42,001 nucleotides of DNA from Candidatus Aphodenecus pullistercoris (GTDB taxonomy: Bacteria; Spirochaetota; Spirochaetia; Sphaerochaetales; Sphaerochaetaceae), in contig JADIMU010000020.1 in NCBI GenBank assembly GCA_017694495.1, forward strand, positions 1 through 42,001. The letters run 5' to 3'. Made by a program: the position numbers and the translations under genes. Shown here one piece after another: positions 15,773 to 24,884 of this stretch; within the stretch, counting starts at the first letter, position 1, and each line of letters begins with the position of its first letter. The notes beneath the pieces are model-generated. The model did not search any database, was not told the DNA's origin, and was given only the letters and a program-made list of their open reading frames with translations.

Positions 15773-16417
15773 ATGAGCCATAGAAGCGAACTTACCAAGG
15801 GCATCCTCAAGGAGAACCCGACCTTCATCATCATGCTGGGCATGTGTCCCACGCTGGGTGTCACCACCCAGGTATTCAACGCCTTCGGCATGGGGGCGAG
15901 CGTCCTCTTCGTCCTTCTGGGCAGCAACATCTTCATCTCCGCATTGCGCAAGGTGATTCCCGACTCGATCCGCATCCCGGCCTACATCGTCGTCATCGCG
16001 AGCTTCGTCACGATCGTCGAGATGGTGCTGCACGCCTTCGTGCCTGCCGTCTTCAGCGCCTTGGGCGTCTACCTGCCGCTGATCGTCGTCAACTGCATCA
16101 TCCTGGGCCGCGCCGAGGCCTTCGCCAACAAGAACACTGTCCTGGACAGCGCCCTGGACGCCATCGGCATGGGCATCGGCTTCACGCTGGCGCTGAGCCT
16201 GATTGCGGCCATCCGCGAGATCTTCGGCAACGGCACGATCACACTCTTCAACCTCAGCGAGACGCAGCGCCTGGTGATCACGCTGCCGGGCCTCAGCGAG
16301 AGCCCTATCAGGGTCCTCACCCTGGCCGCCGGCGCCCTCCTGCTGATGGGCTATCTCAAGGCCTTCTTCATCTGGAACGGTGAGAGGCTGGCCAGAAAGA
16401 GGGGAGGCAAGGCATGA
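15773..16417 (+). CDS. rnfE: Rnf complex subunit E (integral membrane)
   Basis: RnfE and RnfA are homologous six-helix membrane subunits that together hold an Fe-S centre at the membrane core. The 214-residue protein begins RSELTKGILKENPTFIIMLG and contains GMCPTLGVTT with the conserved Cys, LPLIVVNCIILGRAEAFA with the second Cys, and GMGIGFTLALSLIAAIREIF. The ATG at 15773 has GGAGGT eight bases upstream. Its stop overlaps rnfA by four bases. Confidence 0.96.
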   Translation: MSHRSELTKGILKENPTFIIMLGMCPTLGVTTQVFNAFGMGASVLFVLLGSNIFISALRKVIPDSIRIPAYIVVIASFVTIVEMVLHAFVPAVFSALGVYLPLIVVNCIILGRAEAFANKNTVLDSALDAIGMGIGFTLALSLIAAIREIFGNGTITLFNLSETQRLVITLPGLSESPIRVLTLAAGALLLMGYLKAFFIWNGERLARKRGGKA

Positions 16418-17007
16418 GCTACATCGGAATCATAATCACATACGTCTTCATCCAGAACTTCATCCTGGTCCAGTTCATGGGACTGTGCCCCTTCATCGGC
16501 GTCTCTAAAAACAGCGAGAGCGCGATCGGCATGGGCATGGCCGTCACCTTCGTCACCGCTGTCGCCAGCGTCGTGTGCTACGCCGTCTACACCTTCCTCC
16601 TCGTCCCCTTCGCTCTGGAGTACCTCGAGACGATCAGCTTCATCCTGGTCATCGCGGCCCTTGTCCAGGTCGTCGAGGCCGTCATCCGCAAGATGAGCCC
16701 CTCCCTGTACAAGGCCCTGGGCATCTACCTGCCATTGATCACGACGAACTGCGCCGTCCTGGGCATCGCCATCATCAACATCGACGAGGGCTACAACATG
16801 CTCGAGAGCTTCACGGCCGGCCTGGCTGCAGGACTCGGCTTCACGCTGGCCATCATCCTGATGTCCAACATCCGCGAGCGGATCGAGACGACACCCGTCA
16901 GGCGCGTCTTCCAGGGCGTGCCCATCGCCTTCATCAGCGCTGGCCTGATGGCCCTGGCCTTCATGGCCTTCGACAGCAGCCTGCTGACGAATCTTCATCT
17001 GGTATAG
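16414..17007 (+). CDS. rnfA: Rnf complex subunit A (integral membrane)
   Basis: The 197-residue partner of RnfE has six predicted membrane helices. Diagnostic stretches are NFILVQFMGLCPFIGVSKN with the Cys, and LPLITTNCAVLGIAIINIDE with the second Cys. It also has GLAAGLGFTLAIILMSNIRE. Start and stop fit the E. coli RsxA length (193 aa). It overlaps rnfE by four bases and is followed after 12 bases by rnfB. Confidence 0.96.
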   Translation: MSYIGIIITYVFIQNFILVQFMGLCPFIGVSKNSESAIGMGMAVTFVTAVASVVCYAVYTFLLVPFALEYLETISFILVIAALVQVVEAVIRKMSPSLYKALGIYLPLITTNCAVLGIAIINIDEGYNMLESFTAGLAAGLGFTLAIILMSNIRERIETTPVRRVFQGVPIAFISAGLMALAFMAFDSSLLTNLHLV

Positions 17008-17019
17008 GGGGAGGGAGTG

Positions 17020-17820
17020 ATGTTCACAGCCATACTTTCAGCCTTTCTCGTCATTGGTGGAATGGGCCTCGTCCTGGGCCTCTGCCTGGCAATCGCCGAC
17101 CACAAGCTGGCCGTCGTCAAGGATGAGAAGCTCGTCCAGCTGGAGGGCATCATGCCCGGCGCCAACTGCGGCGGCTGCGGTTTCGCCGGCTGCTCGGCCT
17201 ACGCCGAGGCCGTCTTCAAGGGCGAAGCCGAGATAGGCGCCTGCGCCCCCGGAGGCGCGGCCCTCGCCGAGAAGATGGGTGCCATCATGGGCAGAAGCGT
17301 CAGCCTGACCGGCGAGAAGATGGTGGCCTTCGTCCACTGCCGCGGAAACGCGGCCGACACCACTGTCGACTTCCAGTACTCCGGCATGGCGGACTGCAAC
17401 GCGGCCTACCTGCTCCAGGGAGGTCCCAACGCATGCAAGGAGGGCTGCCTCCACCTGGGAAGCTGCATGAAGGTCTGTCCCGCCGGCGCGATCGCGCGTG
17501 ACGGGGAGGGCTTCATCAAGGTCGACCCGGACAAGTGCATCGGCTGCCGCAAGTGCACCTCCGTCTGCCCGACGGGAGCCATCCGCATGATTCCTGCCAG
17601 CGCGAGCCATGTCGTGGCATGCAACAACCATGAGAGCGGAGCCAAGGTCAGGAGCAAGTGCAAGGTCGCATGCATCGGATGCAGAATCTGCGAGAACAAG
17701 TTCCCGTCCTCCGGCTGCCATGTGGAGCGCTTCCTGTCCACGATCGACTACGCCAAGGACCACAGCCAGCTGGCTGAAGCCGCCTCCGCCTGCCCCCAGA
17801 AGTGCATAGTCGAGCGCTGA
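17020..17820 (+). CDS. rnfB: Rnf complex subunit B (polyferredoxin)
   Basis: RnfB takes electrons from ferredoxin. The 266-residue protein starts with a membrane helix (about 4-26), then the [4Fe-4S] domain ANCGGCGFAGCSAYAEAV with a further Cys in GACAPGG. Two ferredoxin motifs follow, CMKVCPAGAI and CIGCRKCTSVCPTGAI, and then an additional Cys-rich C-terminus (CKVACIGCRICENKFPSSGC and ACPQKC). A GTG three bases earlier (17017) could also start it, but GGAGG is better spaced for the ATG at 17020. It closes the rnfCDGEAB set; the GH57-like gene follows after 16 bases. Confidence 0.95.
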   Translation: MFTAILSAFLVIGGMGLVLGLCLAIADHKLAVVKDEKLVQLEGIMPGANCGGCGFAGCSAYAEAVFKGEAEIGACAPGGAALAEKMGAIMGRSVSLTGEKMVAFVHCRGNAADTTVDFQYSGMADCNAAYLLQGGPNACKEGCLHLGSCMKVCPAGAIARDGEGFIKVDPDKCIGCRKCTSVCPTGAIRMIPASASHVVACNNHESGAKVRSKCKVACIGCRICENKFPSSGCHVERFLSTIDYAKDHSQLAEAASACPQKCIVER

Positions 17821-17836
17821 CATCGGAGGTCGACAG

Positions 17837-19669
17837 TTGAACTTCGTCCTCGGTTTCTACACCCAGATATCCTCAGCAAGCCCCGCCTCGGTCTCGACGC
17901 GCTCGCTCGGCTGCATCCTGAAGCCGCTGCTGACCTACATCCACGACAATAGGGACTGCCGACTCTCACTGGCCCTGGGCAGCGCCCTGACCGACTACCT
18001 GCGCCGCAGCTATCCCGAGATGAACCTCCTCATCTCGTCCCTGGCGCGCAGCGGATCGATCGAGCTGATGACCATGGCCTACAACAACACAGTGCTCCCC
18101 CTGATCCCCCACAAGGACAGGGCAGCCAGCGTCGAGAGGACGACCACGCTGATCCGCAGGACCTACGGCGTCAGGGCGACCAGCCTCTGGTGCTACGGGC
18201 AGATCTGGGCGCCGAGCGTCGTCGCCATGATGAAGACGATAGGCCTAGAGCGCCTCGTCATCTCCTCCTACGACGCCCTCAACCAGAAGAGCCTCCGTCC
18301 CTCCGCAGTCAGGATGAACGAGCTTGGAAGGAAAATCGACGTCCTTCTGTCCAACGACCGCTTCTGTCGCCTCGTGAGCACCTACGCCCAGAACGGAATG
18401 ACCCTCGACGAGCTCGTCGATGAGATGGTCGACGTCGTGCACAGGAGCGGGGAGGGGGAGGATCTGGTGTGCATGGTCAACATCGACCAGCTGTGCCAGG
18501 GTGCCAGCTACAACCGGGAGGACGACGAGAGGCTGTACACCGTCTTCACCCGCCTGTTCGAGGCGGCGGAGGAGAGGGGCATGACCCTGACTCTGGCGCG
18601 CGATCTGAGTGTGCGTGAGGTGGGCTACCTCTCCTCGGGCTGGTTCGGACGCGATGCCTATGCCGGTGGTCTCAGCTCCTTCAACGAGCTCTTCTGCCTG
18701 AACGGCAGCTTCCGCTACATGCTGGGCCGCTACCTTGCCCTCAGCGAGTTCGTCGACGGCGCCAAGAAGGACCGCGTCCTCAGGAAGCGCCTGGGCGAGC
18801 AGCTTGCCACCTTGCCATCCGGCTCCCTCTTCCTGTGCGACACCCACGCCTCATGTCTCAGCCTGGACGAGCACAGACAGTTCTTCCACACCGTCCTCGA
18901 GGTCGAGGACAGTCTGATCGAGGCGGGACTGAAGCCCACCTGCGCCGACCTGGACGAGGACGGGATGGAGGAGGAGTTCTGCTACGGACGGCTTGCCAGC
19001 GCCGTCTTCAGCCCGCTGGGCGCCTCCGTGTGCGAGTACTCCTCACGCGAGCTCAAGGTCAACGTCCTCGACACGGTGGCCCCCTGGTCCAAGGTCAGGA
19101 CCAGGAGCGAGCGCCGCCGCTCCTTCGTGGACAGCTACCAGCTCGGCGGCCAGGTCTGGGACCTCTCATGCGAGCCCTACTGTCTGGAGAGCGTCAACCG
19201 GGGCCGCAGCGACTTCGTCTTCACTCTTGCCGGCGACGACAGCAGGCCCTTCTCGGTGAGCAAGCACTACCGCCTGAGCAACCAGAACCTCTATCTGGCG
19301 CACACGATCGTCAACGAAAGCGGGGAGGTGCTTGAAGGCAGCTGGACGACGACGGTCTACCTGACGCTCCAGGGCGCCGGAGGCTACGCCTTCGAGAAGC
19401 CGCGCTCCGTGCTCGTCGGCTCGGCCCTCTCAGGCGTGAGGAACGTCCGCTTCGACGAGAACGAGACCGACATCCAGCTCTCCTTCACAAGCACGGACAG
19501 CTTCACCGTCAACGAGGAGAACCGCTACCAGAGCGAGGTGACCACGCTTGGCTCCCAGCAGTTTTATCTCTATACTAAGGTGATGCTGACCTTCCCGGTC
19601 AGCCTGGCGCCCTTGGGCACCAGCAGCGTCAACATCGTGACGCGCATCTCAAGCACGAAGGAGAAATGA
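17837..19669 (+). CDS. GH57-like protein lacking the catalytic nucleophile
   Basis: The 610-residue protein aligns with GH57 4-alpha-glucanotransferases/alpha-amylases, with the (beta/alpha)7 region first and a beta-rich C-terminal half. The second conserved region is clear (RSGSIELMTMAYNNTVLPLI; family GQIE). In the third region the family has WLTERVW with the nucleophile Glu, whereas this protein has WCYGQIW (118-124), so the Glu is a Gly (G121). The N-terminal HQP motif is also gone (FYTQIS). The region normally holding the acid/base Asp reads VNIDQLCQG. It is unlikely to cleave alpha-glucans by the usual mechanism. It starts at TTG (17837), with GGAGGT six bases upstream. The gene sits between rnfB and prfB in the long operon-like run. 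Confidence 0.82.
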   Translation: MNFVLGFYTQISSASPASVSTRSLGCILKPLLTYIHDNRDCRLSLALGSALTDYLRRSYPEMNLLISSLARSGSIELMTMAYNNTVLPLIPHKDRAASVERTTTLIRRTYGVRATSLWCYGQIWAPSVVAMMKTIGLERLVISSYDALNQKSLRPSAVRMNELGRKIDVLLSNDRFCRLVSTYAQNGMTLDELVDEMVDVVHRSGEGEDLVCMVNIDQLCQGASYNREDDERLYTVFTRLFEAAEERGMTLTLARDLSVREVGYLSSGWFGRDAYAGGLSSFNELFCLNGSFRYMLGRYLALSEFVDGAKKDRVLRKRLGEQLATLPSGSLFLCDTHASCLSLDEHRQFFHTVLEVEDSLIEAGLKPTCADLDEDGMEEEFCYGRLASAVFSPLGASVCEYSSRELKVNVLDTVAPWSKVRTRSERRRSFVDSYQLGGQVWDLSCEPYCLESVNRGRSDFVFTLAGDDSRPFSVSKHYRLSNQNLYLAHTIVNESGEVLEGSWTTTVYLTLQGAGGYAFEKPRSVLVGSALSGVRNVRFDENETDIQLSFTSTDSFTVNEENRYQSEVTTLGSQQFYLYTKVMLTFPVSLAPLGTSSVNIVTRISSTKEK

Positions 19670-19670
19670 C

Positions 19671-20769
19671 ATGTTTCTGCAGAACAGAGCCCTATTCGAC
19701 ACGATAAAAGAGGAAGCCTACAACGTATGGAGGCGTCTTTGACTCCTCTGACATCCCCAGTCAGATAAAAGCCCTCGAGGAGAAGACGGCTTCTCCCGAC
19801 TTCTGGGGCGACAAGGATGCGGCGGAGAAGACCTTCGCCGAGCTCAACGCGCTCAAGGACAGCTACTACCCCTGGCAGAAGCTCGTCAAGGACATCCAGG
19901 ACATCGACGAGCTGATCGAGATGTACTCCAGCGAGGACGACGAGTCGCTCTCGGGCGAGCTCGACGCCCAGATCCAGACTCTGGACGAGGAGTTCAGGCC
20001 GCTCAAGCTCAAGACCCTGCTGGACGGCAAGTTCGACAAGAACGACATGTTCCTCTCGATCCACGCCGGAGCTGGCGGAACGGAGGCCTGCGACTGGGCC
20101 AACATGCTGCTCAGGATGTACCTGCGCTGGTGCGAGAGGCATGGCTTCAAGAGCGAGATCCTCGACCTCCTGGAGGATGAGGGTGGCATCAAGAGCGCCA
20201 CTGTGCGCGTCAGCGGCCCCTACGCCTTCGGTTATCTGAAGGGTGAGGCCGGCGTCCATCGCCTCGTCAGGATCTCACCCTTCGACGCCAACAAGAGGAG
20301 GCACACCTCCTTCACCAGCGTCTACGCCTCGCCCGTCATCGACGACGACATCGAGATCGAGCTGAAGCCGGAGGACTACAGGCTCGACACCTACCGCGCG
20401 GGAGGTGCCGGCGGCCAGCATGTCAACAAGACGGACTCCGCCGTCCGCATCACCCACTACGCGACGGGCATCGTCGTCCAGTGCCAGAACGAGCGCAGCC
20501 AGTTCATGAACAAGGAAGTGGCCTTCAAGATGCTCCGCAGCCGCCTGTACGAGTACTACCAGCGCAAGCGGGAGGAGGAGCATCAGAAGAACGCCATCGC
20601 CAAGAAGGACATCGCCTGGGGCAGCCAGATCAGGAGCTACGTCTTCCAGCCCTACACACTGGTCAAGGACCACAGGACGAATGTCGAGAGCGGCAACATC
20701 AATGCTGTGATGGACGGCGCCATAGACCCCTTCATCGAGGCCTACCTCAACTGGGCCAAGGAGGCTTGA
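19671..20769 (+). CDS. prfB: Peptide chain release factor 2 (programmed +1 frameshift)
   Basis: RF2 ends translation at UGA and UAA. The gene is read in two frames: an ATG at 19671 gives 23 codons and then an in-frame TGA (19740-19742). A +1 slip on CTT (19737-19739) continues at GAC (19741) to the stop at 20767-20769, for about 365 residues in all. The body contains the stop-codon-recognition tripeptide in RISPFDANK and the catalytic GGQ in YRAGGAGGQHVNKTDSAVRI. The first 23 residues (start MFLQNRALFDTIKEEAYNVW) are outside the main frame, so automated callers may report a truncated gene starting at 19921. It begins two bases after the GH57-like gene and abuts the next gene. Confidence 0.96.
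19729..19743 (+). promoter_or_regulatory. prfB programmed frameshift site
   Basis: The internal Shine-Dalgarno-like GGAGG (19729-19733) stands three bases before CTT TGA C (19737-19743), the same arrangement as in E. coli prfB. When RF2 is scarce the ribosome pauses on UGA and slips +1 on CTT, which restores RF2 synthesis. This is established biology; the site here is seen directly. Confidence 0.95.
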
Positions 20770-21984
20770 TTGTCGCCACGCCGCCTGGTGGTCCTCGTCA
20801 TGGCCCTCATGCTGTCCCTGCCACTTGCGGCAGGGACGCTTCGTGTCGGCCTTCTGGCCGATGGAGGGCTGGAGGACTATGCCGGCGGCCTGCTCGACAG
20901 GCTCTTCACCCTCATGCCCCGGGTGGGCCGGCTGGAAGTGGTCAACTACAACCGCCACCAGGAGGCCGAGGCGAGGAGGCAGGCAAGCGCAGTCCATGAG
21001 GCCTATGCCGCCGAGAGGGAGGTGGGCGTGACCACACCAGCCTCCTACGTCCCATACTACGAGAGCAGTCCCGTCTACGAGATCGTGCCCCTGAGCGCCC
21101 CGGCGGACTTCATCGACTCGCTCGACGAGGCCATGCTGTCCCATCTGTCGAGGGACCTCGACCTGGTCTTCGTCTTCCTCGACAGCCCACGCGACAGTCT
21201 GGGTGGACTCGAGGTCTGGCTCTACATCGAAGGGCGGCTGAGTCCGATCTTCTCATCGCTCTACGTCCCCGGCTCGCTCGATGGGCTGAGCGGACAGGTC
21301 CTCGCGGCGATGGCATCATTCTTCGTGCCCTCGCTGTGCGTCCTGGATTCTTCTGCCTTCCCCTCGTCGCGGCTGCTGGACGGACAGGGCAATGAGATTC
21401 CCATGGCCTCGTCCTTCGCCCTCGTCGACGCTGGAGCGACCTCTTCCGTGACCGTCACGGGAGGCGGCATGGCGGATCTTGCCATCCCGGTCGACTGCCA
21501 GCCGGGCCAGGTGTGCGTCCTCTCGGGCGAGAGGCGGAGCCTCGACGAGGAGACTGTGACGCTCACGGCCCACCCGACAGGAGTGCGCGCCAGGCTCTTC
21601 GGCCTTGAGGTCCAGCTGCCGCTGACGACGAGCTTCCAGGCCGACAGCCTCGTCCTGAGCCTTTCGGCGCCCGGTTTTGACAAGGCCGAGATCCAGCTCT
21701 CAGGCCAGGGCGGCTTCCAGTCTTTCACGCTCAAGCCGCAGTGGATGGGCAACGATGGCCTCGTGATGGAGGCCAAGGACGGGATGTACCGCGCGATGCG
21801 CAACGCCCTCCTTTCCTTCGGCCTCTACGTCGTGACGAGCTCGCTTGCCACCATCTACCCCGAGACGGCCCTCTGGATGGCTCCTGTCAGCACCTTGAGC
21901 GCTGGCATCGGGGTGGTCAATCTGATAGACTTCATCCATGACATGCTCGCCTACTACGACAGGGCGAAGGATGTCTACCTCTAG
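20770..21984 (+). CDS. Exported/membrane protein of unknown function
   Basis: I do not recognise this 404-residue protein. It starts with an apparent signal peptide (MSPRRLVVLVMALMLSLPLA) from a TTG at 20770, directly after the prfB stop, with GGAGG five bases upstream; an ATG at 20800 would cut the signal short. The middle holds a Gly/Ser/Thr-rich strand-forming region whose stretch from about residue 270 (VRARLFGLEVQLPL, SAPGFDKAEIQLSGQGGF) has the feel of a PEGA-type beta domain. Near the C-terminus are one or two hydrophobic segments (about 345-390), so it may be anchored in the inner membrane. It lies between prfB and ftsY in the same transcription run. Confidence 0.8.
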   Translation: MSPRRLVVLVMALMLSLPLAAGTLRVGLLADGGLEDYAGGLLDRLFTLMPRVGRLEVVNYNRHQEAEARRQASAVHEAYAAEREVGVTTPASYVPYYESSPVYEIVPLSAPADFIDSLDEAMLSHLSRDLDLVFVFLDSPRDSLGGLEVWLYIEGRLSPIFSSLYVPGSLDGLSGQVLAAMASFFVPSLCVLDSSAFPSSRLLDGQGNEIPMASSFALVDAGATSSVTVTGGGMADLAIPVDCQPGQVCVLSGERRSLDEETVTLTAHPTGVRARLFGLEVQLPLTTSFQADSLVLSLSAPGFDKAEIQLSGQGGFQSFTLKPQWMGNDGLVMEAKDGMYRAMRNALLSFGLYVVTSSLATIYPETALWMAPVSTLSAGIGVVNLIDFIHDMLAYYDRAKDVYL

Positions 21985-21995
21985 GGAGGAAAGGA

Positions 21996-22871
21996 ATGTT
22001 CAACAAGTTCAGGGAGAAGCTCAAGGGGCTTTTCACCTCAAGGAAGATAGACGAGGCCTTCTTCGAGGAGCTGGAGGACACCCTCATCGAGGGTGACCTC
22101 GGCGCCCGGCTGACCGACGAGATCGTCGAAGTGCTGCGCAAGGAGGCCAAGGCCGAGAGGGCCAAGACGGTCGAGGACCTGCAGCAGATCATGAAGAGGC
22201 TGCTCGATCCCTATGTGAAGACGGCTTCCGTCGACCTCGCGCCCGGCGGTCTGAACGTCTTCATGATCCTCGGCGTCAATGGCGTGGGCAAGACGACGAG
22301 CATAGCCAAGATGGCATCCTGGTACCGCAAGGGTGGCAAGAAGGTCCTCCTGGCCGCGGCCGACACCTTCCGCGCGGCGGCGGTCGACCAGCTCGACATC
22401 CACGCCACGCGCCTGGGCATGAGGATAGTCAAGCAGTCCTCCGGCAGCGATCCCGGAGCCGTCGTCTACGACGCCCTGACCAGCGCGCTGGCCCAGGGTG
22501 ACGACCTGGTCCTCGCAGACACTGCCGGGCGCATGCACAACAAGGAGAACCTGATGAGGGAGCTGCAGAAGATCGACAAGATCATCGCCGGCCGTGGAAT
22601 CCCGGCAGAGCGCTACCGCAAGCTCCTGGTCATCGACGCGACGACGGGACAGAACGGCCTGAGCCAGGCCATGCTCTTCAACAGCGCCGTCCATCTTGAT
22701 GGCGTCATCCTGACCAAGTACGACTCGGCCGCGAAGGGTGGGGCCCTTGTCCAGATCGGCCAGCAGCTCGGCCTTCCGATCCTCTTCGTCGGCACTGGCG
22801 AGCGCTACGAGGACATCCACCCCTTCGACAAGGACGAGTTCCTCAACGCCCTGGTAGGTCTGGAGGCCTGA
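21996..22871 (+). CDS. ftsY: Signal recognition particle receptor FtsY
   Basis: FtsY is the SRP receptor GTPase that brings ribosomes making membrane proteins to the translocon. At 291 residues it is the NG core with almost no acidic N-terminal A domain. The N domain starts MFNKFREKLKGLF. The G domain has G1 LGVNGVGKTTSIAKMA, DTFRAAAVDQL, G3 DTAGRMHNKENLM, G4 TKYDSAAKGGA (TKxD) and the closing GTGERYEDIHPFD. The first ~20 residues form an amphipathic helix suited to lipid binding. AGGAAAGGA precedes the ATG. Confidence 0.96.
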   Translation: MFNKFREKLKGLFTSRKIDEAFFEELEDTLIEGDLGARLTDEIVEVLRKEAKAERAKTVEDLQQIMKRLLDPYVKTASVDLAPGGLNVFMILGVNGVGKTTSIAKMASWYRKGGKKVLLAAADTFRAAAVDQLDIHATRLGMRIVKQSSGSDPGAVVYDALTSALAQGDDLVLADTAGRMHNKENLMRELQKIDKIIAGRGIPAERYRKLLVIDATTGQNGLSQAMLFNSAVHLDGVILTKYDSAAKGGALVQIGQQLGLPILFVGTGERYEDIHPFDKDEFLNALVGLEA

Positions 22872-22872
22872 C

Positions 22873-23796
22873 TTGAGGCTCCTGGCCATCCTCCTGCTGG
22901 CCCTTCCCATGCCTTTGTGGGCCGCAATATGGCAGTCGAACGCCCTGATGCAGCCCCTCGCTGTGCTCGAGGGGGAGCCTGATGGTGGCTGGTGGATCGT
23001 CGAGGAGGGTTCTCAGCGCCGTCTGTACTATGAGGGACAGCTCGTCGCCACAGAGGACAGGAGCGATGGGACTCTGGTCCGCTCTGGTGTGGACACGGAG
23101 GTCACCATCACATTCAGCGGCGGCCGGCCTGTGGACGAGGTGAGGGAGGATGGCACGAGGCTCTCCTACACCTACAGGGCCGACGGGACGCTGGACTCGA
23201 TATTGACGACGCACAGCGACGGCACGTCCAGCCTGACCGTCTACGACTTCAGCCCCATCACAGGACTTTCCGCCGTCTGGAGGATCGATGGGGATGGCGT
23301 CTGGCTCTTCAGCGCGGACACTGTGGCCTGGAAGGAGGAGGACGGCTACCACAGCGTGGAGCTCACAGCGCTCCAGAACAGTGGAGACGCGCTCGCATCA
23401 GGAGAGGCCCAGGTCGGCGAGGACGGCTCGGTCAGCCTCGTCGAGGAGACGGATGAGGGCATCCTGACTTCTGTCTACAATCCATCCATGCGCCTTTCAT
23501 CACGCACCCTGAGCGGTGCTGATGGCCTTGTCATCTGGCGTGAGGACTACGAATACGACAGTTCCGGCGACCTCTTCTTCATGAGCCGCAGCGCCGATGG
23601 CCGCCGTGTCGACAGCTACTATGTCGACGGGGATCTCGTCCAGAGCGTCTCGCTCGCCTCGGGCCTTGTCGAGGAGGTGCGCATCCACCTCCAGGATGGA
23701 AGGCAGTATGTGGAATACTACCGCCAGGGCGAGCCCTACGCCCGCGTCCTGTACGACCTTGACGGCCTCAGGGTCATCTCGCTGGAGATGCTATGA
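22873..23796 (+). CDS. Exported protein with YD-like repeats, upstream of Lol-like ABC genes
   Basis: The 307-residue protein begins at TTG 22873 with a signal peptide (MRLLAILLLALPMPLWAA). The rest is soluble and strand-rich. It includes short segments such as DGTRLSYTYRADGTLDSI and DGLVIWREDYEYDSSGD that resemble YD-type repeats of secreted or periplasmic proteins. It lacks a lipobox Cys. It is four bases into the next gene (ATGA) and so coupled to the ABC permease. A role as periplasmic partner of that transporter is inferred from position only; I cannot name a family. Confidence 0.78.
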   Translation: MRLLAILLLALPMPLWAAIWQSNALMQPLAVLEGEPDGGWWIVEEGSQRRLYYEGQLVATEDRSDGTLVRSGVDTEVTITFSGGRPVDEVREDGTRLSYTYRADGTLDSILTTHSDGTSSLTVYDFSPITGLSAVWRIDGDGVWLFSADTVAWKEEDGYHSVELTALQNSGDALASGEAQVGEDGSVSLVEETDEGILTSVYNPSMRLSSRTLSGADGLVIWREDYEYDSSGDLFFMSRSADGRRVDSYYVDGDLVQSVSLASGLVEEVRIHLQDGRQYVEYYRQGEPYARVLYDLDGLRVISLEML

Positions 23797-24884
23797 CGCT
23801 GCGCCTCGTCTTCCGCTACATGTTCTCCCCGGCGAACCGCCACCGCGGACGCACGCTGCGCATCATGCTGGGCCTGGCATTGTCGACCGTGCTCATGCTG
23901 TGCGTGATCTCGATCATGGACGCCCTCCAGAACGGCCGGATGGATGCGGTGAGGGAGGTCAGGAGCTTCCCTGTGACTGTCAGCGTCCAGAGCCTCGACG
24001 AGGCCCTCTGGCTCGAGGAGCGCTACGGCGATGTGGCGAAGGTCTTCCACTACAAGGAGCAGGGTGGACTGCTGTCCACATCCACCGACAGCCGGGGCGT
24101 CGTCGTGCGCTACATCGACGGCTCCTACGACTTCTCCGGGATATACGCAGTGGGAGAGGGACTGTCCGGCGTACTGCTTCCCTATGGCCAGAGCGTGCCC
24201 ATGTCGGTCAGTCTGACGACGCTGGAGGAGGGCAATGCGGTGCGCATGGCGCCACGCAGCCGCGACTACGCCGTCTCAGGCCTCTTCCAGAGCCGCCTGG
24301 GCGACTTCAACTCCCTCTATGTCTTCGCTCCGCTGGACAGCGCTCCGGAAGGACTCGAGTACACTGTCGCCTTCAAGGACCTGAAGGTGGGTGAGGAGGA
24401 GCTTGCCTCCTCGCTCGAGGCTGATGGCTACGGATGCACCTTCTGGTGGCAGAGGGAGAGCATCCTCCACTCGGCCCTCCAGCTGGAGAAGGTCGTCATG
24501 ACGCTGCTTCTCAGCTCGCTGTACATCATCGTCTTCGTGCAGATCGTCCAGAGCGCCCTCATGCTCTCGCACACGAAGCGCCGCGAATGCGCCAGCCTCG
24601 CCCTGATGGGCATGACGAAGCGCCGCCTCTGCCTGACCTTCGGCCTGCTTGGCGCCCTGATGTGCATCATCGCGATGGTGCTTGGCCTCGTCCTGAGCGC
24701 CATTCTGCTTGCCACATTGCCACACATGCTCCCTTCCCTCTCGCTGGCAAGCTTCGCCATCGACCCCATATTCTTCCTGATCCTGTGCGTGTGCATGACG
24801 CTCCTTTCGGCCCTGGGCTATATGGTCGCCTTCGCCCTGCGGCTGAGGGAGGACGAGGTCCTGGAGGTCCTCAACGCTGTATGA
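23793..24884 (+). CDS. ABC transporter permease, LolC/E-MacB-FtsX type (first)
   Basis: The 363-residue protein has the four-helix topology of FtsX/LolCE permeases: one helix near the N-terminus (about 25-45), a long periplasmic domain, then three helices in the last ~120 residues (LLLSSLYIIVFVQIVQSALM, FGLLGALMCIIAMVLGLVLS, IFFLILCVCMTLLSALGYMV). The motif CASLALMGMTKRRLCLTFGL between helices is the coupling region typical of this superfamily. It overlaps both neighbours by four bases. Systems of this type move lipoproteins or act as mechanotransmission devices instead of channels; the substrate here is not known. Confidence 0.88.
   Translation: MTLRLVFRYMFSPANRHRGRTLRIMLGLALSTVLMLCVISIMDALQNGRMDAVREVRSFPVTVSVQSLDEALWLEERYGDVAKVFHYKEQGGLLSTSTDSRGVVVRYIDGSYDFSGIYAVGEGLSGVLLPYGQSVPMSVSLTTLEEGNAVRMAPRSRDYAVSGLFQSRLGDFNSLYVFAPLDSAPEGLEYTVAFKDLKVGEEELASSLEADGYGCTFWWQRESILHSALQLEKVVMTLLLSSLYIIVFVQIVQSALMLSHTKRRECASLALMGMTKRRLCLTFGLLGALMCIIAMVLGLVLSAILLATLPHMLPSLSLASFAIDPIFFLILCVCMTLLSALGYMVAFALRLREDEVLEVLNAV

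Noticed and set aside
23150-23220. RHS/YD-repeat toxin reading of the exported 307-residue protein
   Set aside because: Only one or two YD-like segments are present, there is no RHS core or toxin tail, and the gene is coupled to an ABC transporter.
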